A stretch of DNA of 64,000 nucleotides from Mycolicibacterium sp. YH-1 (GCF_022557175.1 NZ_CP092915.1:310001-374000); one strand, 5' to 3'. Positions 51,952-61,133 are shown, numbered from the stretch's first letter. Made by a program: numbers and translations. The notes: a model not told the origin generated them from the sequence alone.

Positions 51952-52865
51952 TTAGAAAACCTCTCGCGTCTCCCCAGCCGTCGCAGCCGGATCCACTCCG
52001 CCAGCCCGGCCGGGTCGCGCCGCGTCACCAGGAAGAACCACCCGAACCGGATCCACTCCTGGGGCACCAGCTTGCGCAGGCCACGCTGGGACTGCAGATA
52101 ACCGCGGTTGCGGTAGGTGAAGTAGCGCTTGGTGGCGTCATCGGGATACTGGGTGTGCATCCGGCCGCCCAGGATCGGCTTGAACTCGTCGGAGCCCTGC
52201 GGGTGCAGGTACACCGCGTCCAGGCATGTGCCGAACGGCAGGCCAGATGCCACCAGCCTGCGGTGCACGTCCACCTCGTCGCCGCGGATGAACAGCCGGA
52301 TATCCGGCACGCCAACGGCTTCCAGTGTGGCCGCCCGAAACAGTGCGCCGTTGAACAGTGACGCGATACCGGGCAAGAGGTCACCCGCGCCGTCGACCCT
52401 CAGCTCGGCGACGTGGCGTCGCCACACCAGTCCGCGCCGCAGGGGGAAGGCCAGCCTGGTCGGGTCGTCCAGGTCGCACACCATCGGCGACACCTCGGCC
52501 AGCGCGTGCCGGGCCGCGCAGCCCAGCAGGGTCCCCAGCACCGACTGGTCGGCGGGGCGGCCGTCATCGTCGGCCAGCCACACCCAGTCGGCCCCTGAGG
52601 CCAGTGCGTGCAGGATGCCCAGCGCGAAACCGCCTGCGCCGCCGAGGTTTCGCGCGGAGCCCAGGTAGGTGCTCGGCACAGGCTGGCTCGCGACGAGGTC
52701 GCGCACCGCGGGGTCGTTGTCGTTGTCGACGACGATGAGGTGTTCGGGGGCCCGGTGTTGGGTGCTGACGGCCTGCAGCGACCGCGCCAGGGCGTCGACG
52801 CGCCGGTGGGTCACCACCACCGCGAACACCCGCTCGTCGGCGTCGTGCCCGGCGGCCTCACTCAT
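51948..52865 (-). CDS. glfT1: Galactofuranosyltransferase GlfT1
   Basis: This GT2 enzyme of about 305 residues adds the first galactofuranose units to the decaprenyl-diphosphate rhamnosyl-GlcNAc linker, giving the primer for GlfT2. Motifs include VVVTHRRVDALARSLQAV at the nucleotide-binding start, VDNDNDPAVRDLV, the metal-binding WLADDDGRP and later FIRGDEVDVHRR. I chose the ATG at 52865 (MSEAAGHDAD), which overlaps the wzt stop by eight bases; a longer frame back to 52910 would run deep into wzt. Neighbours wzt and wzm fit the galactan export pathway. Confidence 0.94.
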   Translation of the reverse strand: MSEAAGHDADERVFAVVVTHRRVDALARSLQAVSTQHRAPEHLIVVDNDNDPAVRDLVASQPVPSTYLGSARNLGGAGGFALGILHALASGADWVWLADDDGRPADQSVLGTLLGCAARHALAEVSPMVCDLDDPTRLAFPLRRGLVWRRHVAELRVDGAGDLLPGIASLFNGALFRAATLEAVGVPDIRLFIRGDEVDVHRRLVASGLPFGTCLDAVYLHPQGSDEFKPILGGRMHTQYPDDATKRYFTYRNRGYLQSQRGLRKLVPQEWIRFGWFFLVTRRDPAGLAEWIRLRRLGRRERFSK

Positions 52866-53664
52866 CCGGCGAGTCCCAGCGGTCGTTCTCGGCGATGACC
52901 TCGCGGACATGCCGGGCGGCGTCCTCGCCCTCGTAGGCGCGCACGACCTCCTCGATGCCGCCGCTCATCTTGATGGTGCCGTGGTCGACCCACATGGCGG
53001 TGTCACAGAGCTGAGCCAGGAACTCGTTGGAGTGGCTGGCGAACACCAGGATTCCCGACCGCGCCACCAGATCCTGCAGTCGCGTGCGGGCCTTCTTCAT
53101 GAACTCCGCGTCGACGGCGCCGATACCCTCATCGAGCAGCAGGATCTCGGGGTCGATGCTGGTGACAACGCCCATCGCCAGCCGCACCCGCATACCGGTC
53201 GAGTATGTCCGCAGCGGCATCGACAGGTACTCGCCGAGTTCGGTGAAGTCCGCGATCTCGTCGACCTTCGCGAGCATCTGCTTGCGCGTCTGCCCGAGGA
53301 ACAGCCCCCGGATGATGATGTTCTCGATGCCGGAGATCTCCGGATCCATGCCGACGCCCAGATCGAAGACCGGTGCCACCCGGCCGGTGACGGTCGCCGA
53401 GCCGCGAGTGGGCTCATAGATACCCGACAGCAGGCGCAGCAGCGTCGACTTGCCGGCGCCGTTGTGTCCGACCAAGCCCACCCGGTCGCCCATCTTCAAC
53501 GACATCGTGATGTCGCGCAGGGCCTCGATGACCACGACGTTGGAGTTGTTGCGACCTATCGTCCCGCCGGCCTTGCCGAGGAAGGCCTTCTTCAGCGAGC
53601 GTGACTTCGCGTCGAAGATCGGAAACTCCACCCACGCGTTGTGGGTCGAGATGAGTGGTTCCAC
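52858..53664 (-). CDS. wzt: ABC transporter ATPase Wzt (galactan export, Rv3781-like)
   Basis: This 268-residue nucleotide-binding protein pairs with Wzm. It has Walker A GHNGAGKST, a signature YSTGMRVRLAMG in place of LSGGQ, Walker B ILLLDEGIGAVD and the switch histidine in FASHSNEFL. It lacks a C-terminal carbohydrate-binding domain, as in other mycobacterial Wzt proteins and unlike O-antigen exporters that sense chain ends. The start is GTG, 15 bases after the bpa stop. Confidence 0.94.
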   Translation of the reverse strand: MEPLISTHNAWVEFPIFDAKSRSLKKAFLGKAGGTIGRNNSNVVVIEALRDITMSLKMGDRVGLVGHNGAGKSTLLRLLSGIYEPTRGSATVTGRVAPVFDLGVGMDPEISGIENIIIRGLFLGQTRKQMLAKVDEIADFTELGEYLSMPLRTYSTGMRVRLAMGVVTSIDPEILLLDEGIGAVDAEFMKKARTRLQDLVARSGILVFASHSNEFLAQLCDTAMWVDHGTIKMSGGIEEVVRAYEGEDAARHVREVIAENDRWDSPDE

Positions 53665-53679
53665 GTAGCCGCGCCAGAC

Positions 53680-54186
53680 CTACAGGTACTGGCCGGTGCC
53701 GTGCCCGGTACCGCGGTGGCCGGGCCCGGGCACGCCGGGGGGCAGCGCGCCCTGGCGCATCTGCTCGAGCTGCGCGCGCGCCGCCATCTGCTGGGCGAAC
53801 AGCGCGGTCTGGATGCCGTGGAATAGCCCCTCGAGCCAGCCGACGAGCTGTGCCTGCGCGATACGCAGTTCGGCATCCGAGGGAATCGTGTCGTCGGTGA
53901 AGGGCAGTGTGAGGCGCTCGAGTTCTTCGCGGAGCTCGGGGGCCAGGCCCTCCTCCAGCTCGCGGATGCTGGTGCGGTGGATCTCACGCAACTTGGTGCG
54001 GCTGGCGTCGTCGAGAGGTGCCACCCGGACCTCTTCGAGCAGCTGCTTGATCATCGTGCCGATCCGCATGACCTTGGCCGGTTGTTCGACGAGGTCGGTC
54101 AGCGCCTTGCCGTCGTTGTCCGCGTCGTCATTCTCGGCGGACTGGTAGTCGCTGATGATCTCGAAATCGTTGTCGTCGGTGCTCAT
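53680..54186 (-). CDS. bpa: Bacterial proteasome activator Bpa/PafE (Rv3780 homologue)
   Basis: This 168-residue helical protein matches Bpa: an acidic N-terminus, a helical core with IGTMIKQLLEEVRVAPLDDASR and QAQLVGWLEGLFHGIQTALFAQQMAARAQLEQM, a Gly/Pro-rich tail and the last four residues GQYL. That C-terminus docks onto the 20S proteasome and opens its gate without ATP, allowing degradation of unfolded proteins. Bpa forms a dodecameric ring. I chose the ATG at 54186 because it overlaps the upstream gene's stop by four bases. It sits in the same operon as galactan export genes. Confidence 0.93.
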   Translation of the reverse strand: MSTDDNDFEIISDYQSAENDDADNDGKALTDLVEQPAKVMRIGTMIKQLLEEVRVAPLDDASRTKLREIHRTSIRELEEGLAPELREELERLTLPFTDDTIPSDAELRIAQAQLVGWLEGLFHGIQTALFAQQMAARAQLEQMRQGALPPGVPGPGHRGTGHGTGQYL

Positions 54187-56129
54187 GCCCCTTGCCATTC
54201 ATAGATGCGGCTCTCGCCGTTGTCGTAGATCTTCCTCCACGACCGTGACTCGTCTAGCGACACTAGCCCGTCGGGCATGACGAACCCGCGCACCACCGGC
54301 GTGCTGGTCAGCACATACCGGATGCCCAGCGCGTGCACGGCCTCGGCCACCCGCGGGTCGGTGTCCGCCTGGTCGGCGTAGGCCCAGAAGACGAATCGGT
54401 TGTAGCCCGGACCCTGCTGCTGCGGGTAGTCGTAATGGGTCCACAGCGGATGCAGCCCCGCTACGGCGTACATCCATGCCGTGCCGTCTGTATTGGCGTT
54501 GCCAATGATGCCGTCGCGTGCGCCGGGCAGCGCGGCCAGGTACGCGAACGCCTCGAGGTCCTTGTCATCGACGATCACCGAGTCGTACTTCTCCCCGATG
54601 AGGAACTCGTGACGCGGCAGGTAGTGAACGGCAAGCCCGACGCAGGCAGCCGCGACCACGGCGGCGGTGGCGGCGTGCCAGACGCGGGCGTCGACCCGGG
54701 GCGCGAGCCTGCGGCACAGGCCGACGACGAACGCCGTCACCGTGAACAGGGCAATGCCGGCCATCGGTGCCAGGAGCATCGTCACGACGGCCGACAGCCG
54801 GCGCGGATCGCTGTAGAACAGGTCGCTGAAGGTGCCGGTGAGCGTGCCGATCGGCCCGCCGAACGGAGCCGACGAGTGCACGATCGACACGATCAGCAGA
54901 AGCCACACCGCAAGCGGCCACCAGACCCGCCGGACCAACAGGATCAGGCCGCCGACAGCGGCGAGCAGGATCAGCAGATTCTGGATGGGGTAGTCGTTGA
55001 GGTGGCGGGTGTGCTGCATGACCGCGTCGAACAGCGCGCGCTTCTTGCCCTCGTGCGTCACGAATGCGTGCCCGGTGATGATCTCGGCCTGTTGCAGCAC
55101 CCCGAGGAACTGCGGAAGCAGCAGCAGCACGGTGGGAACCGCGACCAGAAGCAGCGTGACGAAGTCGGTGAGCCTGCCACGCACCGGTCGGCACAGGGCA
55201 TCGAAGAGCCACCACGCCACGACCAGCGTGACCGTGACGACACCGCCCGTGATGTGGACCGAGAAGACCCCGAGCAGGGCGAGGACCGCCAGTGGAATGC
55301 GATCACGGTGCCGCAGGGTCGAGGCGATCAGCACCATCGTGGGCACCGCGACCCCGAACGCCGCGAGGTTGGGCATCGATGCGGTGTCGAACTCGACGTA
55401 GGGCACCGCGGTGAAGGAGGCCGCCAGGGCCGCGGCACCCGCGGCGCAGCCGGCGACTCGCCACTGGTCGTCGGTTTGCGGGCGCAGCAGGCGCCAGGTC
55501 AGAGTGGCGGCACTGACCGGGAAGAGCCACACGGCCGCGGTGAGTGAGGCCAGCGTGTAGGAGGTGGTCGCGGCCACGCCGGTCAACTGGCACTGCAGCG
55601 CGGCGAGCGCGTGGAACACCGACGGGTAGTACAGCGCGTCCTGCGTCTCGACGTTGCGCAGCTCGCCCATATGCGTCGGCGACGCCTGACCGGTGTCGAG
55701 GATGAATCGGATGGCGTTGGCGTGCCAGACGGCGTCCCAGTTGCTGGGGATCGATTGCCAGTTCGGCATCCCGCGAATTGCTGCGTAGCCGATCAGCAGC
55801 CCCCCGAGTGCGATGCCCGCCGCGGTCACCAGGGCCGGTCCGGTCGTCATGGCGCGAGCCTCGGCGGCGCGGTCGCGAAGCCGTGGCAGTGCCGCCTGCA
55901 GCACCGTGACGAGTATCACAGTGAGGATTAGGGCCAGCAGCGCCGTCCACCCGTTCCACGGGATGTCGAGCGCCCCCATCGGGAGAATCGCGAAGGCGAT
56001 GATGCCGTACGTCACCGGTGCGCCCACCGCGATGGCGGCGGGCCAAGTTAGCTGAGCGGCGCGGCCGACGATTGCTCCGGGAATGACTAGCAACAACCAT
56101 GCCACTAGCACTCCGGCAGCCAAGGTCAC
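54183..56129 (-). CDS. Multi-spanning membrane protein, DUF6541/GT-C-like (Rv3779 homologue)
   Basis: This 648-residue protein has about 13 transmembrane helices followed by a soluble C-terminal domain (~500-648, ending SRIYEWQGA). Layout and position match M. tuberculosis Rv3779, for which a role in polyprenyl-phosphate-mannose and mannoside synthesis has been reported. The loop GMPNWQSIPSNWDAVWHANAIRFI near residue 120 resembles a GT-C active-site loop with acidic residue and tryptophans. The start is GTG at 56129. The gene leads the operon ending in wzm and is divergent from the aminotransferase-like gene, with 108 bases between. Confidence 0.85.
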   Translation of the reverse strand: MTLAAGVLVAWLLLVIPGAIVGRAAQLTWPAAIAVGAPVTYGIIAFAILPMGALDIPWNGWTALLALILTVILVTVLQAALPRLRDRAAEARAMTTGPALVTAAGIALGGLLIGYAAIRGMPNWQSIPSNWDAVWHANAIRFILDTGQASPTHMGELRNVETQDALYYPSVFHALAALQCQLTGVAATTSYTLASLTAAVWLFPVSAATLTWRLLRPQTDDQWRVAGCAAGAAALAASFTAVPYVEFDTASMPNLAAFGVAVPTMVLIASTLRHRDRIPLAVLALLGVFSVHITGGVVTVTLVVAWWLFDALCRPVRGRLTDFVTLLLVAVPTVLLLLPQFLGVLQQAEIITGHAFVTHEGKKRALFDAVMQHTRHLNDYPIQNLLILLAAVGGLILLVRRVWWPLAVWLLLIVSIVHSSAPFGGPIGTLTGTFSDLFYSDPRRLSAVVTMLLAPMAGIALFTVTAFVVGLCRRLAPRVDARVWHAATAAVVAAACVGLAVHYLPRHEFLIGEKYDSVIVDDKDLEAFAYLAALPGARDGIIGNANTDGTAWMYAVAGLHPLWTHYDYPQQQGPGYNRFVFWAYADQADTDPRVAEAVHALGIRYVLTSTPVVRGFVMPDGLVSLDESRSWRKIYDNGESRIYEWQGA

Positions 56130-56237
56130 TGCACTAGTATGGCTGCCCAGGCGACCTCGTTCGGTACGGCGTAGACGTGCGCGGGCGTCGACCGAAACGC
56201 TATGGGTCGCGTTTTCAGATGCTCAAAGGTGGCTGAC

Positions 56238-57434
56238 ATGGGATATGACGTCGCCCGGGTGCGGGGGCTGCACCCGTCATTGGGCGACGGTTGGGTGCAC
56301 TTCGACGCCCAGTACGGGATGCTGCTTCCCGACTCGGTCGCGACCACTGTTTCCACGGCGTTCCGTGGATCCATGACGACCAATGTTGGTCCGCATCCCT
56401 CCGCGCTGCGCAGTGCCGCGGTACTCGCCGCCGCCCGCCAGGCCATGGCCGATCTCGTCGGAGCGGACCCCCGCGGTGTCGTGCTGGGCGCGGACCGCGC
56501 GATTCTTCTGACCTCACTCGCCGATGCGTCGTCGTCGCGGGTCGGTCTCGGTTACGAGGTCGTGGTCACCCGCCTGGATGACGAGGCGAACATCGCTCCA
56601 TGGCTGCGGGCCGCGAATCGGTATGGCGCCAAGGTGAAGTGGGCCGAGGTCGACATCGAGACCGGAGAGCTGCCGACCTGGCAGTGGGAGAGCCTGATCA
56701 CCAAGCCGACGCGGTTGGTGGCGATCACGTCCGCATCGGCATCGCTCGGCACGGTGACCGAGCTGCGTCCCGTGAGCAAGCTGGCGCATGAGAACGGTGC
56801 GCTGGTCGTGGTGGATCACTCGGCCGCGGCGCCGTACCGCCTGATCGACATCGATGAGGTCGAGGCGGATGTCATCGCGGTGAACGCCGTGGCGTGGGGA
56901 GGCCCCCCGATCGGCGCGCTGGTGTTCCGGGACCCGTCGTTGATCGACACGTTCGGTTCGGTGTCACTGGACCCGCTGGCCACCGGCGCGGCCAGGCTCG
57001 AGGTCGGCAACCACCAGTACGGGATGCTCGCGGGACTCGTGGCCAGTGTGGAGTACCTGGCTTCGCTGGACGAGACCGCGAAGGGCTCGCGTCGCGAAAG
57101 ACTCATGGTGTCAATGCAATCAGCGGCCAGCTACATGGACCGGCTGTTCGACTACCTGGTGGCGTCGTTGCGTTCGCTGCCGCGCGCCATGGTGCTCGGG
57201 GCGCCCGATTCCAGGGTGCCCGTGCTGAGCCTGGCGGTGGAGGGGGTGCCCGCCGAGCGGGTGATCCAGCGGCTCGCCGACAACGGTGTGCTTGCTGTGT
57301 CGAATCCGTCGTCGCGGGTGCTCGACGTGATCGGCGTCAACGACATCGGGGGCGCGGTCACCATCGGTCTGGCGCACTACACCACGACATCCGAGGTGGA
57401 TCAGTTGGTCCGCGCGCTCGCCTCGCTGGGCTGA
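56238..57434 (+). CDS. Class V aminotransferase/cysteine desulfurase-like protein lacking the PLP lysine (Rv3778c-like)
   Basis: This 398-residue protein follows the fold of SufS-like enzymes: [14 protein letters not shown] at the start, [13 protein letters not shown], the PLP-ring aspartate in [15 protein letters not shown], and the C-terminal [12 protein letters not shown]. At the position where relatives have SGHK followed by GP-GIG, this protein reads [13 protein letters not shown], with alanine (A219) at the lysine position, so it may not form the usual Schiff base. I chose the ATG at 56238 with an AAGGTGG site upstream. Its true function is unknown. It is divergent from the DUF6541 gene. 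Confidence 0.86.
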   Translation: MGYDVARVRGLHPSLGDGWVHFDAQYGMLLPDSVATTVSTAFRGSMTTNVGPHPSALRSAAVLAAARQAMADLVGADPRGVVLGADRAILLTSLADASSSRVGLGYEVVVTRLDDEANIAPWLRAANRYGAKVKWAEVDIETGELPTWQWESLITKPTRLVAITSASASLGTVTELRPVSKLAHENGALVVVDHSAAAPYRLIDIDEVEADVIAVNAVAWGGPPIGALVFRDPSLIDTFGSVSLDPLATGAARLEVGNHQYGMLAGLVASVEYLASLDETAKGSRRERLMVSMQSAASYMDRLFDYLVASLRSLPRAMVLGAPDSRVPVLSLAVEGVPAERVIQRLADNGVLAVSNPSSRVLDVIGVNDIGGAVTIGLAHYTTTSEVDQLVRALASLG

Positions 57435-57440
57435 GGGGCG

Positions 57441-58424
57441 TCAGTCCGCTACGCGCAGAAGTACCTTGCCGGTGACCTCGCCGGACTTCAGAAGTGCGTG
57501 GGCGGCCGCGGCTTCGGTGATGGGCAGTTCGGCGCCGACGATGGGGCGGACCCGCCCGTCGGCGATCATCGGCCAGACCCGCGCGATCACCTCGTCGACG
57601 ATGGCGCCCTTACCCGACGGACCGTCCACCGGCCGTGACCGCAGTGCCGTCGCGATGACGCCGGCCCGCTTGGACAACAGCTTGCCGAGGTTGAGTTCGG
57701 CCTTGACCCCGCCCTGGAATCCGATGACGACCAGCCGGCCGTCCGGCGCGAGTGCGTCGACGTTGCGGTCCAGGTAGGAGGCTCCCATGATGTCGAGAAT
57801 GACGTCGGCGCCGCGGCCGTCGGACGATGCCCTGACCCGTTCGACGAAATCCTCGTCGCGGTAGCAGATCAGCACGTCGGCGCCGAGATCTGCGCACAGC
57901 GCCAGCTTCTCGGTCGAACCCGCGGTCACCGCGACGCGGACGCCGAGTGCGCGCGCCACCTGGATGGCGTGGGTTCCGATGCCGCTGGCGCCGCCGTGCA
58001 GCAGGAGCAGCTGTCCGGGGGCGAGGCCGGCGGTCATGACGAGGTTCGACCAGACGGTGCAGGCGACCTCGGGCAGTGCGGCGGCGGCGTGCAGGTCCAC
58101 GCCCGGGGGAACGGGCAGCACCTGTGGGGCGGGAACGGCGACTCTTTCTGCGTATCCACCGCCTGATAGCAAAGCGCAGACGGGTTGACCGACCGACCAG
58201 CCCGCTACCGAATGTCCCACCTCCGAGATGTGCCCGGACACCTCGAGGCCGAGGATCTCGCTGGCCCCCGGAGGGGGTGGATAGTTGCCTGAGGCCTGCA
58301 GGAGGTCGGCGCGGTTGACCCCTGCGGCTGTCACATCGATGACGATCTCACCAGCTTGAGCTGCGATGTCAGGGACTTCCTGCCAGATGAGCCCGGAGTC
58401 GGGATTCGCGACGATGGCACGCAT
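57441..58424 (-). CDS. Zinc-independent NADPH:quinone oxidoreductase-like dehydrogenase (Rv3777-like)
   Basis: This 327-residue protein belongs to the medium-chain dehydrogenase superfamily, quinone reductase type: GVNRADLLQASGNYPPPPGASEILGLEVSG, LLLHGGASGIGTHAIQVARALG and VIGFQGGVKAELNLGKLLSKRAGV. It lacks the cysteine zinc ligands of alcohol dehydrogenases. Such enzymes reduce quinones or enones with NADPH. It is convergent with the aminotransferase-like gene (six bases apart) and divergent from the MarR-type gene, which might regulate it. Confidence 0.92.
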   Translation of the reverse strand: MRAIVANPDSGLIWQEVPDIAAQAGEIVIDVTAAGVNRADLLQASGNYPPPPGASEILGLEVSGHISEVGHSVAGWSVGQPVCALLSGGGYAERVAVPAPQVLPVPPGVDLHAAAALPEVACTVWSNLVMTAGLAPGQLLLLHGGASGIGTHAIQVARALGVRVAVTAGSTEKLALCADLGADVLICYRDEDFVERVRASSDGRGADVILDIMGASYLDRNVDALAPDGRLVVIGFQGGVKAELNLGKLLSKRAGVIATALRSRPVDGPSGKGAIVDEVIARVWPMIADGRVRPIVGAELPITEAAAAHALLKSGEVTGKVLLRVAD

Positions 58425-58469
58425 GGCGATAACGCTACTACCCGAGGTTCCGCGTTTTACTATGACGCA

Positions 58470-58982
58470 ATGGAGGGGATGATCGCAGGGCGCACCGCTA
58501 GCGCCATGCCGGGGTTAGACATAGCGGAACAACGGTCGTGGCAAAATTTTCTTGATGCTGCGCTACGGCTCCACGCAACGCTGAACAAGTCGTTGGTCGA
58601 ATCGCATCATTTGACACTCAACGACGTGAGACTGCTCGACGTGCTGGATCGGTCACCGACCGGTTCGGCGCGTATGGGGGATTTGGCCGAGGAACTCACG
58701 TCGCTGCCCAGTCGGGTGACGCGTCAGATCCATCGACTCGAGGCGCAGAAGTTGGTGACTCGCTGTTCGAGTCCGGATGACGGACGGGGCGTGCTGGCCA
58801 CCATCACGCCCCACGGCAAGATGATCCTCAATCAGGCGATGGCGACCTACGGAGACGGTGTGCGGACGCACTTCCTCGCCCGGCTGTCACGGACGCAGAT
58901 CGCCGCGATGGGGGAGAACTGTCGTCGCATCGGGGCAGGGCTGAGGTCCACATCGGCACCCGCGAGGTTCGGTCGGGTCTGA
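58470..58982 (+). CDS. MarR-family transcriptional regulator
   Basis: This protein of about 170 residues has the MarR winged-helix core: LTLNDVRLLDVLDRSPTGSARMGDLAEELTSLPSRVTRQIHRLEAQKLVTR, then a wing CSSPDDGRGVLATITPHGKMI. The start is not certain: ATG 58470, ATG 58479 and ATG 58506 are all in frame, and none has an ideal ribosome-binding site. The short divergent spacer to the quinone oxidoreductase suggests it controls that gene. No perfect palindrome is evident in the spacer. Confidence 0.86.
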   Translation: MEGMIAGRTASAMPGLDIAEQRSWQNFLDAALRLHATLNKSLVESHHLTLNDVRLLDVLDRSPTGSARMGDLAEELTSLPSRVTRQIHRLEAQKLVTRCSSPDDGRGVLATITPHGKMILNQAMATYGDGVRTHFLARLSRTQIAAMGENCRRIGAGLRSTSAPARFGRV

Positions 58983-59026
58983 GCCCTGTACGAGCAGCCA
59001 CCGCGAACCCCTTACGATGGTCCGCG

Positions 59027-59113
59027 GTGGCGTGGCAGAGCGGCCTAATGCACTCGCCTTGAAAGCGAGAGACGGCTAACACCGTCCGGGGGTTCAAATC
59101 CCTCCGCCACCGC
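59027..59113 (+). tRNA. tRNA-Ser (anticodon TGA)
   Basis: The acceptor stem GGTGGCG pairs with CGCCACC at the end. The anticodon loop CTTGAAA gives TGA, a long variable arm (ACGGC/GCCGT-like) is present as expected for serine, and the T-loop is GGTTCAAATCC. The CCA end is not encoded. A TACGAT hexamer at 59014-59019 could be the -10 box. Confidence 0.95.
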
Positions 59114-59149
59114 GGTGCGGTGCTGGGTGCGCGGACGTAGGCTCCGCTC

Positions 59150-59428
59150 ATGTTCGGTAGCCGGCAGCTCTTTCGTGACGCCGCCGTTGCGCTGACCACA
59201 GCGCAGGAGTCGACCGCCAGGCACGCGGCCCGGCGTGCCGCGCAGGAGGCTCGCCGCTCGCTGCGCACCGCTCGCGGACAGTACCGGCGCTACCGGGCCA
59301 CCGCGGGTGCGACCTTCCTCGACTGGCCGCGCTGGCACGCCGAATATCTTGGCGCATACCGCGGCGGTGGCGGGATCGCAGAGGGTGGCATGGACGTCGG
59401 CACGAACGTCCCCGGAGACGCGATCTAG
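59150..59428 (+). CDS. Small hypothetical protein, Arg/Ala-rich
   Basis: This 92-residue frame has high GC at third codon positions and no competing gene. Its first half is a charged helix (QESTARHAARRAAQEARRSLR) and the middle has aromatic residues (FLDWPRWHAEYLGAY). I do not recognise a family. The ATG follows the tRNA-Ser by 36 bases and the gene is convergent with echA21. No good ribosome-binding site is evident, so it is only probably real. Confidence 0.5.
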   Translation: MFGSRQLFRDAAVALTTAQESTARHAARRAAQEARRSLRTARGQYRRYRATAGATFLDWPRWHAEYLGAYRGGGGIAEGGMDVGTNVPGDAI

Positions 59429-59443
59429 CTGCGCGACAAGGGC

Positions 59444-60268
59444 TCACTCGCCCTGGAAGTCGGGTGCCCGCTTCTCGAACATCGCGCTGATGCCCTCGGT
59501 GAGGTCCTTGGACGGCAGGAACGCCGAGTTCCACGCGGCCACGTAGCGCAGGCTGGCCGACACCTGTGCGGTGCGCTGCTCGTCGAGTACGTCCTTGATG
59601 CCCTGCACCACCAGGGGCGGATTGGCGGCAATCTCCTTGGCGGTGGCGTGCGCCGCCGCCAACGAGGCCTCGGCATCGTCGAAGACGTCGTTGACCAGAC
59701 CGATCCGCTCGGCGCGCGCGGCGTCGATGTCCTTGCCCGTCAACGCCAGTTCACGCAGGTGGCCATCGGACAGAATCTGCGGCAGCCTGGCGAGTGAGCC
59801 GATGTCGGCGACGATCGCGAGCTTCACCTCGCGCACCGAGAACTTCGCGTCGGCGCTGGCGTAGCGGACGTCGACCGCCGCGATGAGGTCGACACCGCCG
59901 CCGATGCACCAGCCGTGTATCGAGGCAATGACGGGTGTGCGGCAGTCGGCGACCGCGGTGACGGTGTGTTGCATCCCCTTGAGGTGCTTGTGGAAATCTG
60001 AGCGCGGCTTGGCCAGCGCACCGTCGGCCATTATCGGTCCGAGGGTGTTGCCCATAGCGGCCACATCGAGGCCGTAGCTGAAGTTGCGGCCCGATCCCGT
60101 CAGCACGATCGCCCGGACGTCTGGGTCTGCGTCGAGAGCCTCGAAGGCAACGGGGAGTTCGGCCCAGAAGGCGGGCCCCATGGCATTGCCCTTGCCGGGA
60201 CCGATCAACGTCACCTGTGCGACGTGGTCGGACACCTCGACGGTGAGGGACTCGTAGCTATTGCCCAT
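59444..60268 (-). CDS. echA21: Enoyl-CoA hydratase/isomerase EchA21-like
   Basis: This 274-residue crotonase-fold protein has the oxyanion-hole segments RNFSYGLDVAAMG and IHGWCIGGGVDLIAAVDVRYAS, then FSVREVKLAIVADIGSLARLP, where the acidic residue of VREVKL aligns with a catalytic glutamate or aspartate of the isomerase branch. That suggests dienoyl-CoA isomerase activity at least as much as hydratase. It is the last gene of the minus-strand run from hisC2, 17 bases after the lipoprotein gene. Assignment as echA21 follows gene order. Confidence 0.9.
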   Translation of the reverse strand: MGNSYESLTVEVSDHVAQVTLIGPGKGNAMGPAFWAELPVAFEALDADPDVRAIVLTGSGRNFSYGLDVAAMGNTLGPIMADGALAKPRSDFHKHLKGMQHTVTAVADCRTPVIASIHGWCIGGGVDLIAAVDVRYASADAKFSVREVKLAIVADIGSLARLPQILSDGHLRELALTGKDIDAARAERIGLVNDVFDDAEASLAAAHATAKEIAANPPLVVQGIKDVLDEQRTAQVSASLRYVAAWNSAFLPSKDLTEGISAMFEKRAPDFQGE

Positions 60269-60285
60269 GCTTCAGAGGCTAGCGG

Positions 60286-60654
60286 TTACGGGGGAGACCC
60301 TCCCATGAGGATCTCGCTCAGCACGATGTCGCCAGGCATGAACTGGCACAACGCGTCGGCCGCGATCCGCATGCTCTCGCCGTCCTGGTCGCCGATCATC
60401 GGCCCGAATTCACCGAGGATCTCGGTGATGACCGCGGTCTGGGTTTCGGGGTCGAGCGCCGAGAACTCCGCACACGTCATCGTCTGCGAGTCCGGCGGCG
60501 CAGGCACGCCCGGCGAGGACCGGGGACTCGATGTCGATGGGCTGTACCCGGGTTCGGTGGTCATGGCGACCGTGCCCGGGACGGTGCGCGCACACCCGGC
60601 GAGGGCACCCGCAACGAGCAGGGCCGCCAGGGCGACCGGGACACGGGTTCTCAT
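60286..60654 (-). CDS. Small putative lipoprotein
   Basis: This 122-residue protein has a basic start, a hydrophobic stretch and a lipobox LAGC at residues ~18-21, so it is probably lipidated. After a Ser/Pro-rich linker comes a compact domain with two cysteines (TCAEFSALDPETQ and ADALCQFMP) that could form a disulfide. I do not recognise a named family. The ATG overlaps the upstream stop by four bases, so it is coupled to the GXWXG gene. Confidence 0.8.
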   Translation of the reverse strand: MRTRVPVALAALLVAGALAGCARTVPGTVAMTTEPGYSPSTSSPRSSPGVPAPPDSQTMTCAEFSALDPETQTAVITEILGEFGPMIGDQDGESMRIAADALCQFMPGDIVLSEILMGGSPP

Positions 60655-61133
60655 GTGGGCAACGATAGGCCCTGGACCCGTTCGAGGTAGAAGTACAGGT
60701 AGCGCGGCGAACCCGAGGTGGTGTCGACCGCCTTCTTCCCGTTCATGATGCCGATGACGGTGTTCTCGTCGACCTTCTTGAAGTGGTCGTGGACGGGCTG
60801 ACCGTCGTAGACCATCGACGCCGTCACCTCGCCGCGAAACTCCTCCATCCAGAGGCTGGCCTCACCGTTCATCGCCTCGGTGTTGGAGAACTTGTTGCCG
60901 TCGGCGTCGAGGCAGACCAGGGGCTTGGCGTCGTCGGCGGAGTGAAACGTCTTGCCGAACCAGTTGAGCCGGTTCATGAATCCGTTGGCGCGGTGGCCGG
61001 TGTTGAACTCGCCGCCCTTCCACTCGCCGAGCATGTCCTCGATGCTCGCGGGTTCCAGCGTGGCCCAGAACGCGTCGAGGTCGGCGTCGGCGATCACGTC
61101 GGTGCGTGCGACCAGGTTCGCGAAGGTGCTCAT
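60651..61133 (-). CDS. GXWXG/DUF4334-domain protein
   Basis: This 160-residue protein contains GEWKGGEFNTGHR near residue 42, the GXWXG motif, and a downstream DUF4334-like part with GKKAVDTTSGSPRYLYFYLER. The pair of domains is known from actinobacterial proteins of unknown function. The ATG at 61133 overlaps the hisC2 stop by four bases, and its own stop overlaps the lipoprotein start, so the gene is inside a coupled operon. Resembles M. tuberculosis Rv3773c by position. Confidence 0.84.
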   Translation of the reverse strand: MSTFANLVARTDVIADADLDAFWATLEPASIEDMLGEWKGGEFNTGHRANGFMNRLNWFGKTFHSADDAKPLVCLDADGNKFSNTEAMNGEASLWMEEFRGEVTASMVYDGQPVHDHFKKVDENTVIGIMNGKKAVDTTSGSPRYLYFYLERVQGLSLPT

